Part shown: piece by piece, positions 44,781-55,713 of the stretch
How positions within the stretch are numbered: the stretch's first letter is position 1
Layout: each line of letters opens with the position of its first letter
Source: Chamaecyparis obtusa
Taxonomy: Eukaryota; Streptophyta; Pinopsida; Cupressales; Cupressaceae
Direction of reading: 5' to 3'
NCBI GenBank assembly: GCA_027943335.1
Contig: BSBK01008423.1
Location: forward strand, 310,001 to 374,000
DNA: 64,000 nt
Program-made: the position numbers and the translations under genes
Notes under the pieces: model-generated
What the model was told of the DNA's origin: nothing
The model's input: only the letters and a program-made list of their open reading frames with translations
Databases searched by the model: none

Positions 44781-46881
44781 ATGGAATCAGAAAACCCTCC
44801 TAATGATCCCGCAAACAATCCAGACCCACCTCCCAACAATCCCCCACCTCCAGAAGATGTACTTGTCACAAACCCTTGTTGTTTAGAAGATCTAATAGGA
44901 GATAATCTAAATGAACTTAGAGGATTGGAAACTGCATATGCCAATATCCCCACATTGCGCCCCATGTTTACAACATTGAACACAATAATTGAAAACATGG
45001 AGAAACTGACACAACAACATGATGCTGCACTTCTTTGGTGTGATTCCATGCACACCCAATTTGATGATGAACTTGATTATGATGAAGTCATGAACCTAAA
45101 TATAACAAAACATGACATAGCTAATCTTTTTGTGGATCCTAAAACCGGTCTAAAAGTAGACCCTAAAAAAATCAAGTTGTCAATTAAATGGTGCACAAAT
45201 AGTGCAATATATGACAACTTTTGGGACCGTTGGTGGATGGTTTTTGATAGACCACCTCACAACAATTTGGATGTCCCATTTTATTTTCTTAGAAAATTGT
45301 ATGCTGAATTTGTGCTTGGTCACAAGGTGGATTATTGGAGTATGAGATAGAACCAGGGTGTAGGTTTAGGTGCTCCGCAAGACAAGCCATCGTCACAATG
45401 GGTGAAATCTTGCACATATGTCCCCCCTCCTAAGATTTCACCACCTCCCATGGTGCAGCATCCATAAATTATTGTTGAGGCTGGCTCACAAACTATTCAA
45501 GCCATTCACGCGTTGAGTGATCTGCTGGTTACGTAGAGCACAACATTGTTGCCTCCTCGTCCTGATGCTTCTGGCATTTCCATGAGCTCACATGTTTGTG
45601 TGGCCCATACTTGCATTATATGCAAGAATATTTTCCTTGGTCCCCTGACTGATAGTGATACATATAGTTTCAGCTTCAATGGGGATGACTCTACACATCA
45701 CACTATAGGCATTGAACAAGCTCATGGAGATGTGTATTAGGAGCCTACAGTGCCATGGAATCCCACTGTTACGGTAAGGGTAAACTGTTCACTTTTTACA
45801 TTGTTTTTAAATTTTATTGTTCATAGTTTTAGTAGAATTTCCTTATAATAATTTCCCACTTATATCTTTTTATGTGTTACATTTATGTTCAGTTGATGAC
45901 AGAGGAGGAGATGGCACAGGTGGAGGGGTCCACGCTTTCAGCCATATCATTTGGTCTTGACTCTTCCACAATACATATGTTTTAATGTACTCATTGGTTT
46001 CCTTTTAAATTATGATAATAGTATATGTACATTGTTTTCTAATTTTTATGATCATCTTTTACATACTGATGCTAGTGTCACCAGTTGCCACTGGGGGGCA
46101 ATGTGAGGGGGTGCAGGTCTTAGCTGTTGATAAAGGAAAGGTAATTAAGTAATTTAGTTTGTTTATGCATACATGTATACTTGTCAATTATGCGTACTTA
46201 TTTTTAATTTACATATTTTATTTGACAGAGAGTGGCATGTGATGATGTCATGAGACCCTATCATCATGATAGAGTCACAGGCATATCCATTCGGAGTGAT
46301 AGCCCCATGGTACATACATTTCTAAAGTTATTTGTGTGTATTTTTCTATCAAGTATATATAATATGGTCAAGTTATGATAATATGAAGTATCTGTTTGAC
46401 TTTTGTAGGTCACTCCTAGTTTGAGGGAGCCAGAATGGCAAGGGTTTGTATCACTGATGACAAAGCCAACAATCCCTAAAGAAAGGTCAATAGAGGTAAG
46501 TTTTAATGTTAATTCAGTTATTTTGTAAACATATATTTGCTACCAAGTTTTTAACATTAAATAGTATAACTCATAGATCAATCTCATGTTCGTAAACATA
46601 TACAGGTGGGAGTCATCATTGGTGGCACTATTCTTGTGCTACCTAGGACATATATTAGGTCTCCTTCCCTCAGGAGGAGACAGAGAGGTGAGGTATATGA
46701 GAATTTAATTTTAGTTTCAATTTTATTTATTATTGTTGACTATGATTCTGAATTTTAATCTAACTTGGGGTTTCACTTTTGTGTTTGAATGCAGGATCCA
46801 TTAGAGGGTAAGTGCACAAAGATGGGGGACCAAAAAGGGGGTATAAGATGCCACTTTTTTCTTGAAATCAAAAAACTCTGA
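44781..46881 (+). pseudogene. Unrecognised split gene, seven candidate exons
   Basis: I do not recognise the product. Exon 1 (44781-45773) starts MESENPPNDPANN, has a Pro-rich N-terminus, a Trp-rich middle (NFWDRWWMVFDRPP) and a CIICKN pair of cysteines. Three TAG/TAA stops fall at Gln-type codons (45348, about 45465, about 45534). Further exons with good GT/AG borders are 45893-about 45985 (LMTEEEMAQVEG), 46076-46140, 46229-46309, 46409-46495 (VTPSLREPEWQGF), 46606-46692 (VGVIIGGTILVLP) and 46795-46881. Exons 4 to 7 are 81, 87, 87 and 87 nt, all multiples of three. The donor of exon 2 is uncertain. It could be an accessory gene of a DNA transposon or a decayed host gene. The exon model is reasonable; function is unknown. 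Confidence 0.5.
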
Positions 46882-47688
46882 ACTTCAACAAGAAATTAAA
46901 GATAGTTAGACTCAAAATTTTAAGATGCGACAAAAACAAGAGTTGTAATACTTTGAACCTAGTTTCTAAACTACTAACTTATTTTGAAAATGGTACAGAT
47001 TAAGGCCCTCAAAAATGGGGAGCACAAAAAGTGGTCCTGGTTTTTGTCCAAAAACATAACATAGCGTCTGGTGTGCTCCCCCTAAAATGTTAACTTTTTT
47101 TTGAATTATTTTAATCGCTCCACTGAGAAGTTAGCTAACACCACGTAGTTTATCCCAGATTTTTTGGTAATTTTTTTATGAACGTATAATTTTTTATGAA
47201 TTTATGAAGTGCACACATCCTGAAAACATGAAATTTATGTGTGCTCCCCTAGAAATCATTTAAAACTAATCAAAAATTAATTAATTTTTTTAAAAGTGCG
47301 TAGAATGGAGTCTAGTTTCTAAAAATGTAACTTATTGTAAAATTTGATGAACGAGCCAAAATCTATGCCCAAAATACTGCATGTTGGTTTTTTACAAAAA
47401 ATGGACATACACACAAAAGAAATTAGAGTTGAATAACTTAACATAATCAAAATTAAAAATAAATTATATGCTTAGATAGCTAACAGAGAGATCAACAATA
47501 TCACATCATCTGATTTTTACGTTCTTGAGCCATGAGTAAACCTGACAAAGAGCACACAAAAAAATATGTCATTTTTTTGTATGTCTATTGAAAAATGCGT
47601 CTCAGGCCTCTTTTAGTCATCCAAGCCTTTTGGTTGGATCTGCAAGGCAAATCCAAGCCTTTAGATTGGTAAATTCAAATACTTTACA
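46882..47688. other. No gene seen; G-rich motif in both orientations
   Basis: A GGGGAGCACA-like motif appears directly near 47018 and inverted (GTGTGCTCCCC) near 47069 and 47230. A related GGGGGACCAAAAAGGGGG lies near 46825. This arrangement resembles subterminal repeats of DNA transposons. No coding frame is supported. Confidence 0.35.
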
Positions 47689-47840
47689 AAGCACGCATGC
47701 CCTAAAGGGTCTACGCCCTATAGGGCATGCACACTATGTAAATTTATGATTTCCATAGTGCACGCTCACTATGAAAATCATAAATTTACATAGGGCATGC
47801 ACCCTATGTAAGATATAGATTCACATAGTGATGAGAAATA
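47689..47840. repeat. Palindromic CCTAT/ATAGG cluster with a 23-bp-arm hairpin
   Basis: Arms 47738-47760 and 47767-47789 are inverted copies with one mismatch and a 6-nt loop (CACGCT). Around it are repeated palindromic units such as CCCTATAGGGCATGC (about 47717-47731) and ATAGGGCATGCACCCTAT (about 47790-47807). Confidence 0.75.
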
Positions 47841-47847
47841 TTCAAAG

Positions 47848-48019
47848 TGGGAGGAAGAGAGAGAGAGAGATAAAGGGAGAGAGAGGGAGAGAGAGAGAGA
47901 GAGCTCTTTCTCTCTCTACCTCTCTCCCCCTATCACTCTCCCTCTCCCTCTCTCCCCCTTATCACGCTCTCTCTCACCTTCTCACTTTGACCTTCTGTAT
48001 CTCTCTCTCTCCCTTATCT

Positions 48020-48050
<31 letters not shown>

Positions 48051-48060
48051 TCTCTCCCCC

Positions 48061-48096
<36 letters not shown>

Positions 48097-48159
48097 TCTC
48101 TCCCTCTCTCTCCCTCTCTCTCCCCTTATCCTTCTCTCTCTCCTACTCTCTCCCTTTCC

Positions 48160-48248
<89 letters not shown>

Positions 48249-48255
48249 CTTCTCC

Positions 48256-48330
<75 letters not shown>

Positions 48331-48411
48331 CCCTATCACTCTATCTCCATTCTCTCCTCTTTGTGATCACCCTCTCTCCTTCTCTCTCTGTCTCTCCTAC
48401 TCTATCCCTTT

Positions 48412-48445
<34 letters not shown>

Positions 48446-48499
48446 TCTCTCCCCTTCTCTATCTCTCCTTCCCCTTCTCTCCTACTCTCTCTCTCTCTC

Positions 48500-48542
<43 letters not shown>

Positions 48543-48620
48543 CTTACCCTTCTCTCCTATCTCTATTCTCTCTCCCTCTCCCCTTCTCTCTCTCCTTACC
48601 TTTCTCTCCTTACCCTTATC
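47848..48620. repeat. Long CT/GA microsatellite with an internal TG tract
   Basis: About 770 bp of GA then CT repeats, with interruptions by CC and AT. It includes a long pure CT run at about 48163-48246 and a TG run of about 18 units at 48260-48295. It starts with a GAGAGA block that can pair with the CT block. Open frames here are low-complexity Ser/Leu or Arg/Glu artefacts. Confidence 0.95.
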
Positions 48621-48635
48621 CCTTTTTTCTTGTTT

Positions 48636-48745
48636 TACATAGGGCGTATGCACTATAGGGTGCACGCCCTATTTAAGACTATGCATAACATCTTTTTTAT
48701 TTTGTATAGGGTGTACACCCTATAGCGCACTCCCACTATGTAAAA
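48636..48745. repeat. Palindromic CCTAT/ATAGG cluster on the right of the microsatellite
   Basis: Units such as CATAGGGCGTATGCACTATA and ATAGGGTGTACACCCTATAG (about 48706-48725) mirror those at 47689-47840, so the microsatellite is bracketed by one palindrome family. Confidence 0.7.
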
Positions 48746-49154
48746 CTAGAAGAAATGACCTTATTTGCCAAGGATCTCATGAAAGAGGCCCACTTTTTCT
48801 GATTCTGTCTGAATTCTGCATTTTCTCTGACATGTTTTCACTTTTCATGGTGTTGATAGTGACAAATCAACATCATTTTGCACCATCGTGAAAGTCAATT
48901 ATTGGAATAAAAAAGACAAAAAGAGATTGAGGTAAGTTTTTTTATTTTTTTACATGTCAAATGTGAATAAAGAGAGTTTTGGTTTGTAATTGGTATGATA
49001 TAGACTTGTTCAATACATAATTTGATATAAGTGTAATAAATTTATATTATAATTTGTCATATTGTAAGAGGTTTATATTATAATTTGACTTATTGGTTTA
49101 CATTTATATTATATTTTTAAAATTTTAATCAATTGATATGTAGAAATCATCATC
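48746..49154. other. AT-rich stretch, no gene seen
   Basis: No coding frame is supported before the ATG at 49155. The region is AT-rich and could be the 5' flank of the transposase-like gene. No terminal inverted repeat was found by eye. Confidence 0.4.
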
Positions 49155-52100
49155 ATGCCAAGAAAATGAGCAAAGAATTTAACACCGGAAGAGCATGAAA
49201 GAGACAAAGAGAAGAAAAGGGAAAGAATGAGACAACTTCATGAACAAAAAAAATTAGATACCATAGAAGAAGAATTTTCTTTGGAAGAGGAACATGAAAC
49301 ATGAATACAAAGTAAGAGGGAATTGGAATTGGAATAAAAAAGACAATGAATGAGAAACTTGCGTGCAATGAGACAATTGAATTATGAAGATGCAGGGACA
49401 TCATCTACAAGTTCCCAAGTTCAAGAGACATCATCATCCAATGTTTGAGGCACACCATTGTCTACTTCCGAAGGTGGAGGCACACCAATGTATCATGTTG
49501 AAGGTACACCATTGTCTACTTCTGAAGGTGTGGGCACACTCTTCTATCATGTTGAAGGCACGCCATTATCTACATCCCAAGGTGTAGGCACAACATCATC
49601 TCATGTTGAAGGAACTCAAGATGGTACACAATTCACACATAATATTTTTGATGCTCCTAAAATTATTAAATATAGAAAACCAAAATATTTTATTGATATT
49701 GATACTAACATTTTGCAAGTAATGCATGACAAGATTCCCAAGCGTACTTGTCAAAGAAATGTTAATCATATTTGGAGATCTTTTTTGAGAATTTAAACAT
49801 GACAAGAAGATGTCAACTATTTGTTGAAATGACGAGAAATCTAAAATTTAGGCACATCATGAAGATTCTTGGGCTAAGAATGATGGACAAGTCAAGTGAA
49901 AAATCTATTGTAAAGAATCTAATGATTGCATATGAGAGTTTGGGTTCTACATCACGCACAAAAGATAGTAATGTCACACGACGTGTACTTACATCAACAA
50001 TAGTAAGCACTCAAATGAAGAAATCTTGACTCATTAGAAATACAAGAAAAACATTGAAAATAAGAAGAAAGTCTCTAATGAGAGCCTTGGGAAGGCGTTA
50101 AAGAGTGGAAGATCCAAATAGCAATGAGTTATGGGCATTTTTCGGTAGACTACCACAAAAAGATAAAGCAATTGTTGAAGCTTCGAAATCCTTGATTGAA
50201 GAATTTTGGAAGAATAATACATGGGTATCTCCTAATCAAAGAGATTTTTTAAGGAGGATTGGTAGTTGAATTTGTGTTCCACATCCAAAACATCTTTTGG
50301 ATTCAACTCAGACACAATTCTTTGCAAAATTTATGCATACGTATTCTCAAATTAAAATTAGTCAGAGATATTTTGAAATGTGTAAACTTTTTTATGTCAA
50401 GATAAATCACACACGCACAACTTGTTGTTGTAGGGTACATATTAAATTTTCTAACCATTTTGAAGTTTATAGGAATATATGTGTAGGTTTGCACTCTAAC
50501 AATGTTTTGCAGGATTGTAACATAAATGTCCCACCTAGATCTTCAAGGGAATTAATATCTACCATTTTATGTGAAAGAGTGGATGGTCAACAATTTTACA
50601 AGATCTCATGCTTGAATGGTACATGCATAGATTGCAGAGGTTTGTGACATTTTCTAATTTGTCAACATATGGAGAGTACGCATGCAATCAGTAACGAAAT
50701 AGTGAAATTTGGAAAATATAAGACCATAAAATACAATCTAAAAGATGGAAAAGAGGCTAAAAGATGTGATTTAGTAATTGAAAAAATTCTAGTGTATCAG
50801 TTCATGGACATTTTTTGTAAAAAAATTATTTATGAGTATGCAAGGCATACACATAGAGCGTGATGGTTGGATATGCAATTCAAGTTGTGCAAGGACACAT
50901 TCCCACTTGATACCATTGTTTCAGTTGTGGGCTTTGCAGAGAACTACACACTAAAACCATAGAATGAGGTGCAAGAAAAGTATTACAGCTCTCAACAGGT
51001 TGCTATATTTGTTCATATAACATTCATGCATGCACCAGACAGTACAGAGGAGAATAGGAAGACATTGAGGGAGTATCATTTTTATATCACCGATGATCGC
51101 TCACATTCTACAGAGTTTGTACATGGTTGCTTTCAACTATTTTATGGTCATTTGGAAAATAGGGGCGTAAAATATCATCGACATATCATTTGGTCAGATA
51201 ATTGTGCATCCCAATTCAAGAATTCATGGATGTTTTATTGGTTGTGCAGGATGCATAAGATTATTGGAATTCAATATATGTAGAATTTCATAGATGCCGG
51301 TCATGGAAAGGGAGAGCACAATGGCATAGGTGCATGTATTAAAAGAGCCTTAACACGTGAAGAATTAAAGTACAAAGAGAAAGCAACATTTTTAGATGCG
51401 GGATGTATTGTCCAGTGGTGTAACACTACAATGGGTCTAGGTAATGAAGGTGAGTCTACGGTTCATAGATTTTTTTGGTTGATGGATGAAACTAACATTG
51501 CACCATATGAGGATTGTTGTACATTGACAGGATCGAGTGCGCTACACTCTTTTAGAAGTTGTAATGTAGGTTCATGGAGTATCCACATACGACATATGAT
51601 GTTCTTTTGTTGATCATGTGTAGATGAAGATTGGGATGGGTGTGAGTCAAAGGAATGGGTTGATGAATGGTATACATGTATTTTGAGTCCACTTGCCTCC
51701 TATCATCCCCATGAATCACTACAATTGATAGAAATGGAATCATCCATTGACTTTGATCGCTTATCTGATCTAGTACAACTAGGTCTATATTTTCTACATA
51801 CAAATAATCTCAAATTTAGTACTTTATCATAAATATTCAGTAAACTAATGTCCTCATTATGTTTATATCATTACAGGCCATGTTTTTGCTATTATTGCAC
51901 CTAAAGACAATGAAGAAGGGACATATTATTATTTGTGTCATTGTGTAGAGGCAAAATTTTTTTTGGATCACTCAGTTATCGATGGTGAAGAATTAGAATA
52001 CCCTATAGGAGTAGTGGTTGTAACTGGTACATGGCTTAGACGGTATGCTATGAAGAACCCTAGGTTATGGTTGTTTGAGGATTGGGAGACACATAGAAAG

Positions 52101-52262
52101 ATTCTTAATTATTCAAACCTCATCATTGCATCAAATGTCCACTTGATCAGATATGGGGGAAGATCGAATAATAAAACTCTTTGGAAGGTTCGTGAGTCAG
52201 ACCACGAGGCAATACTTGAGACAATCAATGGTAGGGCAGACCCAATTGGTTCATTGGACTAA
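49155..52262 (+). pseudogene. DDE/RNase-H-fold transposase-like protein, superfamily unassigned, decayed
   Basis: The frame starts MPRK.AKNLTPEEHERDKE at 49155. It has a charged coil, a short tandem peptide repeat (GTPLSTSEG..YHVE, 49450-49610), then a Lys/Arg-rich region. Cys/His residues follow (CLNGTCIDC near 50615-50640). The catalytic-looking part is FAENYTLKP (50935), HFYITDDRSHSTEF (51085), WSDNCASQFKNSWMFYWLCR (51190-51250) and DAGHGKGEHNGIGACIKRAL (51294-51350), with spacing like a D-D-E triad. A C-terminal exon begins at 51877 after an intron at 51783-51876 that keeps frame; the end is TAA at 52260-52262. There is one frameshift near 49790 and many in-frame stops. I recall similar DFAENY..SDG..SQFK proteins as uncharacterised in animals and plants; no family name can be given safely. 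Confidence 0.55.
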
Positions 52263-52685
52263 ATGGAGATACAAAATATCATAACATGTCAAATTTATAT
52301 AGCATTGTAAATTGGGTGGACTGTAAATTGCTCATGCATTAGCCCGTATGTATAACGGGAAGTTTGTAACATTTAATGACAACCTTTCTCTTCTATTTTT
52401 TGGGGCAATACCAAAAGGTTTTCTCTGGTCAACTCTTTCCTTTGTTTCTCCTATTGAGCTGAATTGTAAAAATATTTCCCATTATTAATAAAAAAAACTT
52501 TATAATAGAAATCTTATAGTTCAAAGATTTTTCACAGCATACATAGCATAATTCATATATTCTTTGCACACACTAAGATCCCAGCTCAGCATTAACTTCC
52601 ACACATAAACCCAAGCCAAAACCAACTTCTAAACAAGTCTACCATAAACACCACATACAAAAAACCTAAAATATTTCAACAAAAC
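52263..52685. other. No gene seen
   Basis: AT-rich sequence lies between the transposase-like gene and the H2B-like frame. An AATAAA-like string (near 52486) could be a polyadenylation signal for the gene on the left. Nothing else is recognised. Confidence 0.4.
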
Positions 52686-53021
52686 CTAACCCAGAGCAGT
52701 AGGAAACTTGGTAATAGCCTTACTTCCTTCACAAGCAGCATGCCTAGCCAGCTCTCCAGGCAAAACAAACGTGACAGCAATCTCAATTTCTTTGGAGGAA
52801 AGTGTCATGATATTGTTATATTTTAGTAGAGAAGTAGCCTCAGGAGTAATCTTATCAAAAATATCAATCATGAAGCTCTCCATGATATCCATGGCAGCAC
52901 TGGATATTCCCTTGGAGGGATGCACTTGTTTCAACACCTTGTATATTAACCTTTTGTAACTTCCTACACTTCTCTTCCTCTTCTTTTTCTTATTCTCTTC
53001 CTTTTGAACATCACTTTCTTT
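52686..53021 (-). pseudogene. Divergent histone H2B-like coding segment
   Basis: The open segment of 111 codons ends at 52686. It starts just after a TGA, with a Lys-rich tail ([12 protein letters not shown]), then [52 protein letters not shown] and [11 protein letters not shown]. This is the H2B histone fold (alpha1 to alphaC) in correct order. The Lys in the AxTK context, the usual C-terminal ubiquitination site, is kept. Many core contacts differ from canonical plant H2[15 protein letters not shown] replaces the usual RYNKKPTITSREIQ. The missing proper N-terminus, with a stop just upstream, suggests a pseudogene. A divergent H2B variant with an upstream exon is possible. There is no neighbouring histone gene. 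Confidence 0.75.
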
Positions 53022-53024
53022 TCA

Positions 53025-53500
53025 TTTCTCAGCTTTGGAGAATCCTTTACTTCATTCTCTCCTTTCATACCATCTGCTTTAAGACCCAAAACCCCTTAGA
53101 AACTAGGGCTCACCCAATGTCTCATCTCCCAGCACCATAGAAATTCACCATCATTTGACCATCCTATGATGGATTCATGCATAAAATACCCCCTCCAATG
53201 GCTAGAACATCTACTGCTGTACCCTTGCACCAATTTCATGACCCTTATGCACCCTTCAAATTAATGTCTACTCTAGGAGGAAGATTATAATTTCCATATT
53301 TCCACAAGCCTTGAAATATTTTCATCGTTATTGCTCTCCCCCTCTAGTCTCTCAATTTAGTCCTCTCCCTCTCCACTGCCCTCAACTTATCCATCCTTAG
53401 CCACAGAGAAATTACAAGACTTTGAAAAAAAAAAAAATTCTTTCTTGATGCTGAACTCATTTGATGTGGCTGTATATGATATGTACACTGTATTTTACAA
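53025..53500. other. No gene seen
   Basis: Apart from possible N-terminal remnants of the H2B-like frame (Lys/Glu-rich, near 53030-53085 in another frame), no coding region is supported. Confidence 0.4.
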
Positions 53501-53504
53501 AGTG

Positions 53505-55566
53505 TTTTATGATTATCTAGATTTCAACCCTTTTGTGGATCTATAGGCTCAATCACGAGCCTACAGGATTGGCTAAGAGAAAAGTGTGATTGTATATCAA
53601 CTGATTACAAAATGTTCATTTGAGGAGAAAATATTGCAACTATCAAGAAGAAAATTGGCTATGGAAAATCTAGTTATGAATTCTGTTAAGAATGAAACTA
53701 TTAAGGAATTGCATGATATATTACTCAATCATGAAAGGAATATTCTCGATGAGCATGGGATTGCAACTACATCTATTCAATATACAGAGGAAGATATAGA
53801 AAATATTCTTAATAGAGATATTAATGTGAGAGAAAAGGACATTTCAAAAGAAAATGGTTATCTTGGTGCCATCCAAGGTATGCCAATTACTTAGGATGAA
53901 GAGACAAAGCCCACAGTTAATGGGAAAGAGTGGGAAGAGCTTCTTGGACCCATGATAGAAGTTATAGATAAGGAGGAAGAGTTAGGAAGGGGAAAGCGAC
54001 AAAGGAAAGAAGTAAGATATGCATGTGAGCCTATGTCAGATGATGATGATGAGTACTCACCATATGCTAGTAGCTCAAGTAGTGACAGAAGCTCTTCAGT
54101 GCACATGTACATAGACACAAAATTTTTTAGATATACAAGTAACAAGTGTTGTGGAATTATCCACAGAGAAATTTGAAATGAAGCCTCAAATTGGTTCATT
54201 AGCGGGCAAAGAATTTGGTCATGCAATTCATTCTAGCACCACAAATATTTCTATTAGAAATGCCTATTTGTCAATGGCCTTGCATTTACAAGACTTGGGC
54301 ATTATCCTTAAATATAAGTTCATTGCCACCTTTGTGAAGGTAGTCTCACTCCTCATTTTACAACAAAGGGTAGCCATCTATGGTCTAAGGTTTTATTTCA
54401 GCTGACAAGTGGAGAGCTTCTCAAGGTACTAATCTCTTTCATAGAGTAGTTTCTGCTTCATCTCAAGGTTCTCATTTTGGTGACCAAATCCTAATTTCCC
54501 AAATTGGTTTGTTAGTAGGAAAAGAATTTGGTCATGCACTTCATTCTAGCACCACAAATATTTCTATTAGAAATGCCTATTCATCAATGGCCTTGCATTT
54601 ACGGGACTTGGGCATTATCCTTGAAATGTAAGTTCATTTCCACCTTTGGCAAGGCAGTCTCACTCCTCATTTTACAACAAAGGGCAGCCATCTATGGTCC
54701 AAGGTTTCAATTCAGCTGACAAGTGGAGAGCTTCTCAAGGTACTGATCTCTTTCGTAGAGAAGTTCCTACTTCATCTCAAGGTTCTCGTTTAGGTGACCA
54801 ACTCCTTCGAGGTCCACAAATAGACCCATTAATTTCCCAAATTGGCTCGTTAGCAAGAAAATAATTTGGTCATGCACTTAATTCTAGCACCACAAATATT
54901 TCTATTAGAAATGACTATTCATCAATGGCCTTGCATTTACGGGACTTGGGCATTATCCTTGAAATGTAAGTTCATTGCCACCTTTGGCAAGGCAGTCTCA
55001 CTCCTCATTTTACAACAAAGGGCAGCCATCTATGGTCCAAGGTTTTAATTTAGCTGACAAGTGGAGAGCTTCTCAAGGTACTGATCTCTTTCATAGAGAA
55101 GTTCCTACTTCATCTCAAGGTTCTCATTTAGGTGACCAACTCCTTCAAGGTCCACAAATAGACCCATTAATTTCCCAAATTGGTTCATTAGCAAGCAAAG
55201 AATTTGGTCATGCACTTCATTCTAGCACCACAAATATTTCTATTACAAATGACTATTTGTCAATGGCCTTGCATTTACGGGACTTGGGCATTATCCTTGA
55301 AATGTAACTTCATTTCCACCCTTGGCAAGGTAGTCTCACTCCTCATTTTACAATAGATAGACCCATTAATTTCCCAAATTGGTAAAAGGGTAGATGCAAT
55401 TTTGGAAAGAGTATCCCAATTGAAGAGTAATGGAAATTCTAGTGAGAATGAAGCTATTGTAGATCCAATGGGTGTATCTCCTCCACTGAAAAATATAACT
55501 ACTTCCAGAGAGTTGAGTTTAAATGGAGACTATCTGTTTCCAAACATGCCCCAGTCCAACAGATGA
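53505..55566 (+). pseudogene. SNF2/CHD-type chromatin remodeller, C-terminal fragment with internal duplication
   Basis: Near 53523-53590 the frame reads DFNPFVDL.AQSRAYRIG.EK, which is SNF2 helicase motif VI with two Gln codons turned to TAG and TAA. It is followed by SVIVYQLITKCSFEEKILQL and RRKLAMENLVM, the segment that follows the helicase core in CHD-type remodellers. Then comes IQYTEEDIENILNRD and a basic/acidic tail GKRQRKEVRYACEPMSDDDD. The 54180-55400 part is a roughly 338-bp sequence repeated in tandem, after which a new open end (KRVDAILERVSQLKSNG ... LFPNMPQSNR) stops at 55564-55566. Stops and frameshifts break it. The upstream helicase is absent. It may be a relative of CHD3 or MOM1-like plant genes; which one cannot be decided here. 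Confidence 0.65.
54178..55395 (+). repeat. Tandem repeat of about 338 bp within the remodeller fragment
   Basis: Units starting with the consensus CCCAAATTGGTTCATTAGC lie near 54184, 54494, 54833 and 55170, with a partial restart at 55370. Intervals are about 310, 339, 337 and 200 bp. Middle units are nearly identical. Each unit encodes, with frameshifts, blocks like ISQIGSLASKEFGHALHSST and ADKWRASQGTDLFHREVP. Confidence 0.85.
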
Positions 55567-55713
55567 ACTAGATGTTGCTTGAGTAAAGAAGATAGTGGTT
55601 TATTAAAGCATCTGCATTATCCTACTTGCTATCAGTTACTACTTTTTGAGCGGCTTGCCAACTGCTTTTGTGTGGGATTTTTGTAATATATAATGTCCTC
55701 AAGCAAGAATAAT
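55567..55713. other. Spacer between remodeller fragment and satellite array
   Basis: A short unique stretch follows the remodeller stop codon. It could be a 3' untranslated part. No further signal is seen. Confidence 0.4.

Noticed and set aside
47828..48725. Long open frames over the CT/GA microsatellite (Ser/Leu-rich on plus, Arg/Glu-rich on minus)
   Set aside because: They are translations of a dinucleotide repeat, open in several frames by composition alone.
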